Notes: generated by a model not told the origin, from the sequence alone. A DNA stretch of 64,000 bases from Thauera carbonicopians (GCF_025699485.1 NZ_JANUXN010000003.1:310001-374000); one strand, 5' to 3'; positions 11,003-19,752 are shown, counted from the first letter of the stretch. A program made the numbers and translations.

Positions 11003-11105
11003 GACGCGAGCCCTCCAACGAGGCCGGATGCGGCGGCATCCGGGGACCGGCGGGAAAGGCGGCGGTGCGCTGCACGGACGGACGGCAACACACCCCGATG
11101 CGGGT

Positions 11106-11160
11106 GATCGAACATTCTTGTCTCCTGGTTTTTTTCTTGTGTGCAGGGGATTGAACATCC
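11106..11160. promoter_or_regulatory. Candidate LysR operator: imperfect 12-bp direct repeat, 43 bp apart
   Basis: GATCGAACATTC at 11106-11117 and GATTGAACATCC at 11149-11160 match at 10 of 12 positions and are offset by 43 bp, about four helical turns. They lie in the intergenic region between the AAHS gene and the divergent LysR gene. The second copy overlaps an ATTG-N6-CAAT dyad at 11150-11163. LysR proteins often bind such spaced sites next to their own gene. Confidence 0.4.
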
Positions 11161-11212
11161 AATACTCTTATCGTACAAACGGAATATTTCGATCAATTCA
11201 TGGGGGTTTCCG

Positions 11213-12127
11213 ATGAACGTGACCTTGCGCCAACTGCGAGCATTCGTTGCCCTTGCCCAGTCGGGCAGCTTCACCGACGCGGCGGCCGACCTGCACATCA
11301 CCCAATCGACGCTGAGCGGCCTGATCAAGGAACTGGAGCAGGCGCTGGGCGTGCAGATCGTCCACCGCACGACGCGCAAGGTGGAACTGTCCGGCGTGGG
11401 CAGGGAGTTCCTGCCGCTGACCGCGCGCATCCTGCAGGACCTGGACGAAGCTTTCCGCGCGATCGCCGATCTGAAGGCGTTGAAGTCCGGCGTGGTGCGG
11501 ATCGCGGTGCCGCAACTGATGGCGTGTACGCTGCTGCCCGAAGTCGTGGGCGCTTTCGCCGAGGAGTATCCGGGCGTCGAAGTCCGCTTGTCGGATTGCG
11601 TCGTGGAGGACGTGCTGCCCAAGGTGCATAGCGGCGAAGTCGACTTCGGCATCGGCCCGGAGCGCCCGGCGCAGCAGGACGTGGCCGCGCGGCTGCTGTT
11701 CGACATGCCCTTCATGGCGGTGCTGCCGTCGAAATACCCACTGGCGGGCGCCGGGCCGCTGGCCTGGTCGGAGCTCCTGCGCCATCCGCTCATTTCGCTG
11801 CAGGGCGAATACACGCAGATACTGCGCCGTGAGCTGCAGGCCGCGTCGGAGAACCTGCACTTCGCGCCGCAGAAGGAGGTGGCCTTCATGACGACGGCGC
11901 TGAGCATGGTCGGCGCCGGCCTCGGCGTGACGGTCTCGCTGCCGTATGCCCGCTCGCTGGTGGACCTCTACGGGCTCCGGATTCAGCCCTTGTGCGCGCC
12001 CGTGGTGCGGCGCAAGTTCCACCTGCTGTCCAGGCGGGACCGCGTGATCTCGCCTGCCGCGCAGGCCTTCGCCGAGTTCATTTCCGAATACGTGGCGCAG
12101 CGGAAATGGGGCGACATGCCGGGATGA
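11213..12127 (+). CDS. LysR-family transcriptional regulator, probable homogentisate-cluster regulator
   Basis: The 304-residue protein has the LysR winged helix-turn-helix at residues 1-62 (LRQLRAFVALAQSGSFTDAA, then HITQSTLSGLIKELEQ), and a periplasmic-binding-like effector domain from about residue 90. I chose the ATG at 11213; the domain would be preceded by unsupported residues if the ATG at 11141 were used. Its divergent arrangement with the AAHS-hmgA-fahA-maiA cluster, sharing a 210-bp control region, suggests it activates that cluster in response to an aromatic intermediate. The effector is not readable from sequence. Confidence 0.88.
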   Translation: MNVTLRQLRAFVALAQSGSFTDAAADLHITQSTLSGLIKELEQALGVQIVHRTTRKVELSGVGREFLPLTARILQDLDEAFRAIADLKALKSGVVRIAVPQLMACTLLPEVVGAFAEEYPGVEVRLSDCVVEDVLPKVHSGEVDFGIGPERPAQQDVAARLLFDMPFMAVLPSKYPLAGAGPLAWSELLRHPLISLQGEYTQILRRELQAASENLHFAPQKEVAFMTTALSMVGAGLGVTVSLPYARSLVDLYGLRIQPLCAPVVRRKFHLLSRRDRVISPAAQAFAEFISEYVAQRKWGDMPG

Positions 12128-12266
12128 ATCCGTGGCAGGGATGAATGGGGTGGAAACAGGCTAATTGTTCCATATCGAGCAACAATGATTTGCCGATGGA
12201 GGGCTGTTTCATCACGCCCGACACGCCTAAAGTGCGAATTCCGCGGCGAACAGATTCCGCTTCCGG

Positions 12267-12827
12267 ATGAATCCCGACATGGCTCCGAACATGAATACAC
12301 ATTACACCGCCACTGCCAAAGCCCTGCACTGGGGCATCGCCGTGCTGATCTTCGGCATGCTCGGTCTCGGCTTCTACATGACCGGCCTGTCGCTGTCGCC
12401 CACCAAGCTGCAAATCTATTCGTGGCACAAGTGGGCGGGCGTCACCATCTTCCTGCTGGTGTTGTTCCGCCTGGCCTGGCGTATCGGCCATCGCCCGCCG
12501 GAACTGCCGCAGCACATGGGCGCGATCGAACGTTTTGCCGCGCATGCCGGTCATCATCTGCTATACGTGCTGATGCTCGCGATTCCGCTGTCCGGCTGGC
12601 TGATGAGTTCGGCCAAGGGCATCCAGACGGTATGGTTCGGCGTGCTGCCGCTGCCCGACCTGCTGGACAAGGACAAGGCGCTGGGCGACCTGCTGCAGAC
12701 CATGCATCTGAGCCTGAACCTGATCCTGATCGCGGTGCTGCTCGGCCACATCGGGGCAGCGCTGAAGCACCATTTCTTCGACAAGGACGACGTGCTGACG
12801 CGCATGCTGCCGCGCAGTCGTCCGTGA
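12267..12827 (+). CDS. Cytochrome b561 family protein
   Basis: This is a 186-residue inner-membrane b-type cytochrome with four predicted helices. Candidate heme-ligand histidines lie in KALHWGIAVL (helix 1), IYSWHKWAGV (helix 2), HAGHHLLYVL (helix 3) and LLGHIGAALKHHF (helix 4). Such proteins pass electrons between membrane quinones and periplasmic partners. It is followed within 31 bases by two YceI genes, a common triplet. The start is uncertain: ATGs at 12267, 12279 and 12291 all lack a strong SD. Partner and function of the triplet are not firmly known. Confidence 0.9.
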   Translation: MNPDMAPNMNTHYTATAKALHWGIAVLIFGMLGLGFYMTGLSLSPTKLQIYSWHKWAGVTIFLLVLFRLAWRIGHRPPELPQHMGAIERFAAHAGHHLLYVLMLAIPLSGWLMSSAKGIQTVWFGVLPLPDLLDKDKALGDLLQTMHLSLNLILIAVLLGHIGAALKHHFFDKDDVLTRMLPRSRP

Positions 12828-12858
12828 TTCCCACCCCGACTCCAGAGGATTATCCATC

Positions 12859-13416
12859 ATGAAACGTTTCGCAGTCGCGCTGTTCTCGACCCTCGCCTTC
12901 GCCACCGCCGCCCATGCGGCCGAATACGGCAAGGTGCTGCTCGAGCAGAGCCGGATCGGCTTCGGCTACCAGCAGATGGGGGTGTCGATGGACGGCAGCT
13001 TCAAGCAGTTCGACGGCCAGCTCCGCTTCGACCCCGCCGCACCGGAAGCGGCCTCGGCCGTCGTCGAGGTCGAGCTCGCCAGCATCGACACCGGCAGCGA
13101 CGAAGGCGACGAGGAAGTCGCAGCCAAGACCTGGTTCAATACCGCGGCCTTCCCCAAGGCGCGCTTCGAATCCACCGGTGTCAAGGCGCTCGGCGGCAAC
13201 AGCTACGAAGTGGCGGGCAAGCTGACGATCAAGGGCACGACCCGTGACGTCGTCGTCCCCGCGACCTTTACCGAGCAAGGCGGCACCGGTGTGTTCGACG
13301 GTACGCTGACGATCAAGCGCGGCGACTTCTCGGTGGGCGAAGGCGCCTGGAAAGCCTTCGATATCGTTGCCAATGATGTCAGCATCAACTTCCGCATCGC
13401 TGCTGCCGCACAATGA
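12859..13416 (+). CDS. YceI family periplasmic lipid-binding-like protein (1)
   Basis: The 185-residue protein has a signal peptide ending at AHAA (about residue 21), then a YceI beta-barrel with the FxxxHxG-like opening altered to IGFGYQQMGVSMDGSF, and typical later blocks TWFNTAAFPKARFESTGV, GNSYEVAGKLTIKGTTRDV and WKAFDIVANDVSINF. YceI proteins resemble lipocalins and can bind isoprenoid quinones. An AGAGGA SD precedes the ATG. It sits between cytochrome b561 and a second YceI, so a redox or quinone-handling role in the periplasm is plausible but unproven. Confidence 0.88.
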   Translation: MKRFAVALFSTLAFATAAHAAEYGKVLLEQSRIGFGYQQMGVSMDGSFKQFDGQLRFDPAAPEAASAVVEVELASIDTGSDEGDEEVAAKTWFNTAAFPKARFESTGVKALGGNSYEVAGKLTIKGTTRDVVVPATFTEQGGTGVFDGTLTIKRGDFSVGEGAWKAFDIVANDVSINFRIAAAAQ

Positions 13417-13459
13417 GTTGCATGAGTTCCTGTACTTTCCAACCGAGGAGAACCAACCC

Positions 13460-14038
13460 ATGAAGCAAATCGCCAAGCTCGCCGCCGTCCTGGCCGTTTC
13501 CGCCGCTGCCGCCACCCCGGTGCTGGCCGCACCGCAGACCTATACCATCGACAGCACCCATACTTTCCCGAGCTTCTCGTACAGCCACTTCGGCATGTCG
13601 ACCCAGATCTCGAAGTTCGACAAGACCACCGGCACCGTCACGCTGGACAAGGAAGCCAAGACCGGCGCGGTCGACATCACCATCGACATGAAGTCGGTCA
13701 ACACCGGCTACGAGACCTTCAACGAGCACATCCAGGACACGGATTTCTTCGATACCGCCAACCATCCGACCGCCACCTTCAAGTCGACCAAGGTCAACTT
13801 CGAAGGCGACAAGCCGGTGAGCATCGAAGGCGACCTGACGATCAAGGGCGTGACCAAGCCGGTGACGCTGCAGGTGACGCACTTCGCCAACATGCCGCAC
13901 CCGATGATGAAGAAGGACGCGATCGGCGCCAACGCCACCACGGTGGTCAAGCGCAGCGAATTCAACGCCGGCAAGTACGCCCCGAACGTCGGCGACGAAG
14001 TGACGATCAGCATCAGCCTCGAAGCCATCCAGAACTGA
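13460..14038 (+). CDS. YceI family periplasmic protein (2)
   Basis: This 192-residue YceI protein has a signal peptide (MKQIAKLAAVLAVSAAAATPVLA) and the canonical YceI start YTIDSTHTFPSFSYSHFGMS, later DTADFF-like QDTDFFDTANHPTATFKST and the end segment VGDEVTISISLEA. The ATG at 13460 has a GAGGAG SD. It is more canonical than the first copy (12859), from which it differs strongly, so the pair is not a recent tandem duplication. It is likely co-transcribed with cytochrome b561. Confidence 0.92.
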   Translation: MKQIAKLAAVLAVSAAAATPVLAAPQTYTIDSTHTFPSFSYSHFGMSTQISKFDKTTGTVTLDKEAKTGAVDITIDMKSVNTGYETFNEHIQDTDFFDTANHPTATFKSTKVNFEGDKPVSIEGDLTIKGVTKPVTLQVTHFANMPHPMMKKDAIGANATTVVKRSEFNAGKYAPNVGDEVTISISLEAIQN

Positions 14039-14050
14039 GTTGAGTGTCGC

Positions 14051-14074
14051 GGGCGCCTCTCCGACGAGGCGTCC
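14051..14074 (+). terminator. Weak stem-loop after the YceI genes
   Basis: GGGCGCCTC at 14051-14059 pairs, with one G-T wobble, with GAGGCGTCC at 14066-14074, 12 bases after the YceI stop. No T-run follows, so it would be a weak or factor-assisted terminator. Confidence 0.35.
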
Positions 14075-14272
14075 GTGCCGTGATGGCGCTACGGCCGTTG
14101 GCCATGCCGGCATTGCGCCGCATGCATGAATGGGCGGATTGCCCGCACATCCCGCCTTAATCGCAGGCGATGGATTTCTAAGCAGTTTTTCTTCGTTCGT
14201 TTTCTGCTCCGGATGCATGAGCATCCGACACTCGGTTCCATTCGACCGGACCGGCAGAGGACGGAGAAGGAC

Positions 14273-15115
14273 ATGCCCCAGCAAAAACTTTCCCAGCGCC
14301 CGCTCGCCGAGCGGGCACGCGCGTTTCTCGACCGCCTGCCGCTCGAACGCGAGGGCGGCAAGCAATTGCGCCGTCTGGCGGAGGGCGGCGTGGTGGGGGA
14401 CTGGTTCGGCTGCGAACTGTCGAGCGTGTTCCAGCCGATCGTATCGCCGCCCGGCGGCATCGTCGGCTTCGAAGCCTTCCTGCGCATCCTGGGCAGCGGC
14501 GAGCGCGCGCTGTCGCCGTGGACACTGTTCTCGGCCAACGCTGACGACGGCCGCCTGGTCGCACTCGACCGCCTGGCGCGCACCGTCCATGCACTGAACT
14601 TCCTGTCCTCGGTCGAAGACGACAGCCTGCTGTTCCTCAACGTGCATGGCCGCCTGCTGGCAGCAGTCGCCGGCGACCACGGCGCGGCCTTTCGCAAGGT
14701 ACTCGACGCCCTCGGCCTGCCGCCCGAGCGCGTCGTCATCGAAACCCCGCTCGAAGCCAGCAGCCAGCCCGAACTGCTGGGCTTCGTGCTGCGCAATTAC
14801 CGCAACAACGGCTTCCAGGTCGCGATCAACGTCGACTCGCCGGCGCAGTGGCAATGGCTTGCCAGCCGGGTGCCGGCCCAGTTCGTCAAGATCGATAGCG
14901 CCAGGCTGCTGTTTGCCGACGACTGGCGCAGTCGCCTGGACTGGCTGGAAGGGTTGCGTGAAGGTGCCACGATCATCGCCACCCGGCTCGAACGCAAGCT
15001 GGAAGGCGAACTGCCCGATGGCTTGCTGCTGCAGGGCTACGCCTATGGCCTGCCGGTGCAGCGTGCTGCGATCCTGCGTGCCGAACGCTACGTGCTGGAC
15101 CGGTTCGCACGTTGA
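14273..15115 (+). CDS. Degenerate EAL-domain protein (probably catalytically inactive)
   Basis: The 280-residue soluble protein has the order of EAL-domain blocks but lost key residues. The EAL signature reads GFEAFLRI, the asparagine block is FLNVHGRLL, the acidic strand is VVIETPLE, and the metal-binding DDFG motif is replaced by INVDSPAQ. FVKIDSARL and LLQGYAYGLP remain recognisable. Known EAL phosphodiesterases need the paired aspartates, so this is likely a c-di-GMP receptor or a protein-interaction module rather than an enzyme. I chose the ATG at 14273 because AAGG/GGAG precede it; an ATG at 14213 is possible. A relative with the same style of decay lies at 21747-22658. Confidence 0.8.
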   Translation: MPQQKLSQRPLAERARAFLDRLPLEREGGKQLRRLAEGGVVGDWFGCELSSVFQPIVSPPGGIVGFEAFLRILGSGERALSPWTLFSANADDGRLVALDRLARTVHALNFLSSVEDDSLLFLNVHGRLLAAVAGDHGAAFRKVLDALGLPPERVVIETPLEASSQPELLGFVLRNYRNNGFQVAINVDSPAQWQWLASRVPAQFVKIDSARLLFADDWRSRLDWLEGLREGATIIATRLERKLEGELPDGLLLQGYAYGLPVQRAAILRAERYVLDRFAR

Positions 15116-15122
15116 ACCGGGT

Positions 15123-15839
15123 TCAGGTGTCACCCCATTCCCAATGCCGGATGCACGCCTGTGCCAGCGCCATGGCTGGATCGACGCTGATCGCCAGCAG
15201 TTGCGGTGCGGCATGCTGCAGACCAATGGGCACTTCGGTGCAGGCCAGAACCAGCCGTGTCGCGCCGCGATCCAGCAGCGCCTGCGCAGACCGCGCGAGC
15301 AGGCGGCCGCCTGTGGCGATGTCGTTGGCCTTGATGGCGTAGCAGCCGGGTGTGAACAGGGTGTCGAGGTCCTGCGGCGTCGGGATGAGGTAGTCCAGCC
15401 CGGCGGCTTCCAGTCGCGACTGGTAGAGACCTTGGTCGAGCGCACCCCGTGTAGCGATGAGGCCGATGTGCCCACCACCTCGATGGCCGGCGAGCAGAGT
15501 CTGCACCGTGGCATCCACGATATGGAGAATGGGCACACGGCTGCGCGCGCTCAGCGCACTGTGCCAGGCATGGGCGGTATTGCAGGGGATGGCGATGCAG
15601 GTGGCGCCCGCGGCATTGAGCCGTGCCACGCCCTCGGCCATCGCAGGCAGCGGGTCTTCGCCTCTGCCCGCCAGCGCCTGCTGCCGGTCCGGGATTTGCG
15701 GCACGTTCCAGGTCACCGTAGGTACGTGATCCTGGTCGCGTAGGGCAGCGCGTGCCTGCAGCAGCTTGTGAAGGAAATCCAGCGTCGCCAGTGGGCCCAT
15801 GCCACCCAGCACGCCGATCAAGCGGGGTGTACCGCCCAT
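15123..15839 (-). CDS. Aspartate/glutamate racemase family protein
   Basis: The 238-residue protein is a cofactor-independent amino-acid racemase. It opens with IGVLGGMGPLATLDF and keeps both catalytic cysteines, C86 in IPCNTAH and C200 in LACTEVP. It starts 2 bases after the stop of the CuyA-like sulfo-lyase gene and ends the sulfonate import operon. Aspartate is the usual substrate, but cysteate is its sulfonate analogue. In this setting interconversion of D- and L-cysteate is an attractive inference. Aspartate racemisation is the null alternative. Confidence 0.85.
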   Translation of the reverse strand: MGGTPRLIGVLGGMGPLATLDFLHKLLQARAALRDQDHVPTVTWNVPQIPDRQQALAGRGEDPLPAMAEGVARLNAAGATCIAIPCNTAHAWHSALSARSRVPILHIVDATVQTLLAGHRGGGHIGLIATRGALDQGLYQSRLEAAGLDYLIPTPQDLDTLFTPGCYAIKANDIATGGRLLARSAQALLDRGATRLVLACTEVPIGLQHAAPQLLAISVDPAMALAQACIRHWEWGDT

Positions 15840-15841
15840 GC

Positions 15842-16855
15842 TCAGAACGCGGGTGCAGGCGCGAAGGTGTCGCGGTAGGCGAACAGCCCCACGGCACCGC
15901 CGGTGTGCACGAAGACGATGTTCTGGCCCTTGCGGAAACGTCCCTTGCGCACCAGATCGACCAGCCCGGCAAAGCCCTTGCCGCTGTACACCGGGTCCAG
16001 CAGGATGCCTTCGGTACGAGCGAGCAGGTGCACGGCATCGACCATTGCTTCGGTAGGCACGCCGTAGCCGCCACCCACGTAGTCGGCGTTGGCCTGCACG
16101 GCGTCGTCGGGAAACTCGCCGCGTGCATGCAGCAGCGCCCAGGTCTCGCGCGCCAGCTTGCGCACGTTGGCTTCCTGCCGGTCGCGGGGCGCGCGCACGC
16201 TGATGCCCAGTACGGGGATATGGCTGTTGGCCGCTTCGAACCCCGCCACCAGCCCTGCTTGCGTGCCCGTGCTGCCGGTGGCGTGCACCACCTGATCGAT
16301 CCGCAGCCCAGCGGCATCGGCCTGTTCGATGATCTCGTGCGCGGCCACCACATAGCCCAGTGCGCCGATGGCGTTGGAACCGCCGCCGGGAATCAGGTAG
16401 GGCAGCTCTCCTGCTGCGCGCAGGCGCTCGCCGACGGTGAGCAGTTCGGCATTCATGTCGAGGCCGGCGGGCCGGGTCTCGATGGCGGCGGCGCCCAGGA
16501 TCTGGTCGAGCAGCACGTTGCCATTGCGGTAGTAGTCCTCGTGCGCGCCGCTCACGCGCTCCTCCAGCAGCACCGTGGTCCGGAGGCCGTGGCGGTTGGC
16601 GGCGGCAATGGTCTGGCGCACGTGATTGGACTGCGTGGCGCCCTGGGTGACGATGTGGGTGGCGCCTTTCTGCAGCGCGTCGCCGATCAGGAATTCCAGC
16701 TTGCGCGTCTTGTTGCCGCCCAGCGCCAGGCCGGTGTTGTCGTCACGCTTGATGTAGATGTCGGGCCCGCCCAGTTCCGCGCTCAGGCGGGGCAGCAGGT
16801 GCAGCGGAGTGGGCGCTTGCGTGAAGCGCACGCGGGCAAAGGAGGCGAGGCTCAT
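15842..16855 (-). CDS. cuyA: CuyA-like L-cysteate sulfo-lyase / D-cysteine desulfhydrase family
   Basis: This 337-residue PLP enzyme belongs to the ACC deaminase/D-cysteine desulfhydrase fold. The Schiff-base lysine is K49 in LGGNKTRKLEF, followed by TQGATQSNHVRQT and the phosphate-loop-like ATGSTGTQAG. Family members either release sulfide from D-cysteine or, as CuyA, split cysteate into pyruvate, ammonia and sulfite. Its place behind a taurine-type importer and near a TauE/SafE sulfite exporter favours CuyA, which is inference. I prefer the ATG at 16855, with AAAGGA 8 bases upstream and the expected N-terminus; an ATG at 16885 overlaps the tauB stop. Confidence 0.8.
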   Translation of the reverse strand: MSLASFARVRFTQAPTPLHLLPRLSAELGGPDIYIKRDDNTGLALGGNKTRKLEFLIGDALQKGATHIVTQGATQSNHVRQTIAAANRHGLRTTVLLEERVSGAHEDYYRNGNVLLDQILGAAAIETRPAGLDMNAELLTVGERLRAAGELPYLIPGGGSNAIGALGYVVAAHEIIEQADAAGLRIDQVVHATGSTGTQAGLVAGFEAANSHIPVLGISVRAPRDRQEANVRKLARETWALLHARGEFPDDAVQANADYVGGGYGVPTEAMVDAVHLLARTEGILLDPVYSGKGFAGLVDLVRKGRFRKGQNIVFVHTGGAVGLFAYRDTFAPAPAF

Positions 16856-16881
16856 CAGGATGTCCTTTGGAAAACCACGGT

Positions 16882-17685
16882 TCATGCAGCCGCGGCATGG
16901 AGGGATTTGGCGGCTTCCTCGCGCACCACATGCAGGATGTCGCGCTTGAGTTCGCCAAAGCGCGGATCGGCCACCAGGTCTTCGAAGCTGCGCGGGCGCT
17001 CGAAAGGAACGCGCAAGTCCTCGCGAACCCGACCGGGGCGCGAAGAAAGGATCACCACACGGTCGGCCAGGAACAGCGCCTCGTCCACATCATGGGTCAC
17101 GAACAGGATGGTGGTGCGCTTCTGCTGCCAGATGCCGGTCAGCAACTCCTGCATGGCCAGCCGTGTCTGCGCGTCCAGGGCACCGAAGGGCTCGTCCATC
17201 AGCAGGATTTCGGGTTCGGGCAGCCAGGCACGGGCCAGCGCCGCCCGCTGGCGCATGCCGCCGGAAAGCTGCCAGGGATGGTGGTCGGCAAAGTCGGCCA
17301 GCCCCACCAGGCGCAGGAACTCGTCGGCACGCCCGGCATAGTCCGCTTCACGCTGGCCCGCCATGCGGGGGCCGAAGCCGATGTTCTCCCGCACGGTGAG
17401 CCACGGAAACAGCGTGGGCTGCTGGAACACCATGCCCCGCTCCGGCCCCGGGCCGGTGATGGGGCGGCCATCGCACAGCAGATGGCCTTGGTCGGGCCGC
17501 TCGAAACCCGCCACCAGGTTGAGCAGGGTGGATTTGCCGCAGCCCGAGGCCCCCAGCAGGCAGACGAATTCGCTATGCCGGAGCTCCAGCGAGACATCGT
17601 TCAGCACCCGTTGCGAATCCGCCTCGCCCTGGCGGGCGAACTGCTTGCTCACGCCCGTGAGCTGGATGCGTGCATCGGAGTTCAT
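16882..17685 (-). CDS. tauB: Taurine/sulfonate-type ABC transporter ATPase
   Basis: The 267-residue ATPase powers import through the adjacent permease. It shows Walker A GASGCGKST at residues 45-53, the Q-loop VFQQPTLFPWLTV, the signature LSGGMRQRAALARAW, Walker B ILLMDEPFGALD and the H-loop FVTHDVDEA. These match the nitrate/sulfonate/taurine ATPase group. Its ATG overlaps the permease stop as ATGA, showing tight coupling. Substrate (taurine, cysteate or another sulfonate) is inferred from the operon, which ends in a cysteate-type lyase. Confidence 0.9.
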   Translation of the reverse strand: MNSDARIQLTGVSKQFARQGEADSQRVLNDVSLELRHSEFVCLLGASGCGKSTLLNLVAGFERPDQGHLLCDGRPITGPGPERGMVFQQPTLFPWLTVRENIGFGPRMAGQREADYAGRADEFLRLVGLADFADHHPWQLSGGMRQRAALARAWLPEPEILLMDEPFGALDAQTRLAMQELLTGIWQQKRTTILFVTHDVDEALFLADRVVILSSRPGRVREDLRVPFERPRSFEDLVADPRFGELKRDILHVVREEAAKSLHAAAA

Positions 17686-18548
17686 GCGTCTTTCCCCGCC
17701 CAGGGCGCATGGCGGCGCTGCAGCAGCACCAGGCCCCAGTCGAACAGGTAGCCGATCAGGCCCAGCAGCAGGATGCCCAGCATCACCACGTCCGTGCGCA
17801 GATAGCTGCCGGCATTGATGACCATCCAGCCCAGGCCGGAGGTGGCGGCCACCATCTCGGCCGCGATTAGCGAAGTCCAGCCGATGCCGATGGCCAGGCG
17901 CACGGTGGTGAACAGCTCGGGTACGGCACTGGGCAGTACCACGTGCGTGAATATCTGCCTGCGGCTGGCGCCCAGTGTCTGCGCCGCGCGCAGCCGGGCC
18001 TGGCTGACGTTGCCGACTGCCGCAGCGCCGCCGACGACGATGCTCAGCACCGTGGCGATGAAGATCAGGAAGAACTTGGCCCCTTCGCCGATGCCGAACC
18101 AGACGATCACCAGCGGCACCAGCGCAATCTTGGGCAGCGGCCGCAGGAATTGCACGAACGGATTGAGCGCCGCCGACAGCGTGGGAGACAGCCCCATGCC
18201 CAGCCCGAGCGGAACGCCGACGACGACGGCGCCCGCGAACGCCGCCAGCGCGCGCAAGGTGCTGGTGAGCACGTGCTGCCACAGCGGCGTCTGCCGATAG
18301 CCGTCCTCGGCCAGCTCCACCGCCGTGTGCCACAGATCGATGGGCGAGGGCAGCATCAGCGGATCCACCCAGCCGAGGCTGGCGCCGGCCTGCCACAGCA
18401 GCAGCACCCCCAGCACCGCGGCCGCGCTCACCAGTGACAGCCGGGCCGAAGTGAGGCTGCGCCGTGGCGCGGCCGCCACGGCGGCCGGCGCCTCGGTCGC
18501 GAGCGCGGCTGCCGGCTGCAGGCGAAGTCGTTGCGACTGTGCAGCCAT
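17682..18548 (-). CDS. tauC: Taurine/sulfonate-type ABC transporter permease
   Basis: The 288-residue inner-membrane protein has about six helices and the permease EAA loop region (QTLGASRRQIFTHVVLPSAVPE). It resembles TauC/SsuC: LGVLLLWQAG near the start, LMLPSPIDLWHT, FLRPLPKIALVPLVIVWFG. The N-terminus carries an alanine-rich cytoplasmic extension of about 35 residues. It lies 10 bases after tauA and overlaps tauB by ATGA, so tauA-tauC-tauB-cuyA-racemase form one operon. Confidence 0.9.
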   Translation of the reverse strand: MAAQSQRLRLQPAAALATEAPAAVAAAPRRSLTSARLSLVSAAAVLGVLLLWQAGASLGWVDPLMLPSPIDLWHTAVELAEDGYRQTPLWQHVLTSTLRALAAFAGAVVVGVPLGLGMGLSPTLSAALNPFVQFLRPLPKIALVPLVIVWFGIGEGAKFFLIFIATVLSIVVGGAAAVGNVSQARLRAAQTLGASRRQIFTHVVLPSAVPELFTTVRLAIGIGWTSLIAAEMVAATSGLGWMVINAGSYLRTDVVMLGILLLGLIGYLFDWGLVLLQRRHAPWAGKDA

Positions 18549-18558
18549 GGTGGTGCGC

Positions 18559-19575
18559 TTACTTGCCGGCCGCAGCGCGCTGCAGGTAGGTGGTGTTGAT
18601 ATGGGGGCCATAATTCGCCGGGATTTCCTGCTTGCGCAGCTCGCCGATCGAGGCCAGGAACTCGGCCGAGTCTTTGTAGGCCTTGGCGATCAGGCTGCTG
18701 TCCTTGGTCTTTTCATCACCGATGAAGGCAGGCGTGAGCTGCTCCTGCAGCGAGGGGTATTCCAGCCCGCCCAGTGTGCTGCGCACGGTATCCGCCGGGA
18801 TGTCCAGATGCTTGGCGATGGCCTGCACCGAGCCTTCCTCGTCGTTCTTGTACTGCTCCACCTTGTCCTGCACCACGCGCAGGAACCTGGCCACCAGCTC
18901 GGGGTGCTGCTCGGCGAACTCCTTGCGTACGACGAAGTTGTTGAATACCAGCACGTCGTGCTTCTGCAGATCCTTGGTGGCGTAGAGCTGCCTGCCGCCG
19001 TTGGCTTCCAGTTGCTGAGTGAAGGGGCCCCAGACATAGGCTGCGTCGATGTCGCCACGCTGCCAGGCGGCCACGATCTCCGCGGGCTTGAGGGTAAGGG
19101 CCTTGATCTTGCTGCGATCCACCTTGGCCTGCTTGATGGCCTGCTCGAAGGCATATTGCGCGGTGGAATTGGCCGGGTAGGCCACCGTCCTGCCTTCCAG
19201 CCCCTTGAGATCGTGGATGCCTTCGCGGGCGATCAGGCGTTCGGCGGTGGCGATGATCTCGGGAGTGCCGATGAGCTCGATCGGCAGCTTGCGCGCAATT
19301 CCCGCGGCTGCCGGACTGGAGCCGAAGCGGGCGATGTCGATTTCCTTTGCCGCGAACAGGCTCAGCACATCGGCGCCAGAGGCGAACTGGACCCATTTGG
19401 TCTCCGTGCCGAAGGCCTTGTCGAAGGAGCCGTCGATCTTGCCGAGAACCCATACGCGCGGACCACCGGCCCAGGCCAGGCGTACTTCGGGGGCGGAGGC
19501 CTGCGACCAGGCTGGCAGCGCGGACAGGCTGAGCAGGAGGGCTGCAGCGGCGTGCCGGAAGGAAAAACGGGACAT
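18559..19575 (-). CDS. tauA: Taurine-type ABC transporter substrate-binding protein
   Basis: This 338-residue periplasmic protein has a signal peptide cleaved near PAWSQA (residue 25) and a TauA-like mature part: VRLAWAGGPRVW, SGADVLSLFAAKEIDIARFGSSPAAAGIA, ELIGTPEIIATAERLIAREG and DAAYVWGPFTQQLE. It delivers taurine or related sulfonates to the TauBC permease. It is the promoter-proximal gene of the operon; the sulfite exporter upstream is separated from it by a terminator. The ligand is not proven by sequence, and cysteate is a good candidate given cuyA. Confidence 0.88.
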   Translation of the reverse strand: MSRFSFRHAAAALLLSLSALPAWSQASAPEVRLAWAGGPRVWVLGKIDGSFDKAFGTETKWVQFASGADVLSLFAAKEIDIARFGSSPAAAGIARKLPIELIGTPEIIATAERLIAREGIHDLKGLEGRTVAYPANSTAQYAFEQAIKQAKVDRSKIKALTLKPAEIVAAWQRGDIDAAYVWGPFTQQLEANGGRQLYATKDLQKHDVLVFNNFVVRKEFAEQHPELVARFLRVVQDKVEQYKNDEEGSVQAIAKHLDIPADTVRSTLGGLEYPSLQEQLTPAFIGDEKTKDSSLIAKAYKDSAEFLASIGELRKQEIPANYGPHINTTYLQRAAAGK

Positions 19576-19719
19576 GGAAATATCCTTGAAGCGGTTTCGG
19601 TTCGGGGAATTGTATGCACCAGGAAGATCCGGCCAAACGAAGCATTCTTCATTTGCTTAGCAGTGCTCATCCTGGAGTTGCCGGTGCCGAAAGCTCTCTG
19701 ACGCCCTGAAACGAGATCG

Positions 19720-19752
19720 AAAAAAAACAGCCCCCCGAGAAGCGGCGGGCCG
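19720..19752 (-). terminator. Intrinsic terminator of the sulfite exporter gene
   Basis: On the minus strand a GC-rich stem, with GCCC pairing to GGGC around an imperfect core, is followed directly by eight T residues (A-run at 19720-19727 on the plus strand). It lies about 75 bases past the exporter stop and separates that gene from the tauA operon. Confidence 0.6.

Noticed and set aside
14126-14272. An N-terminal extension of the degenerate EAL protein
   Set aside because: The extra residues are Arg/Phe-rich without domain character, and good SD sites precede the later ATG at 14273.
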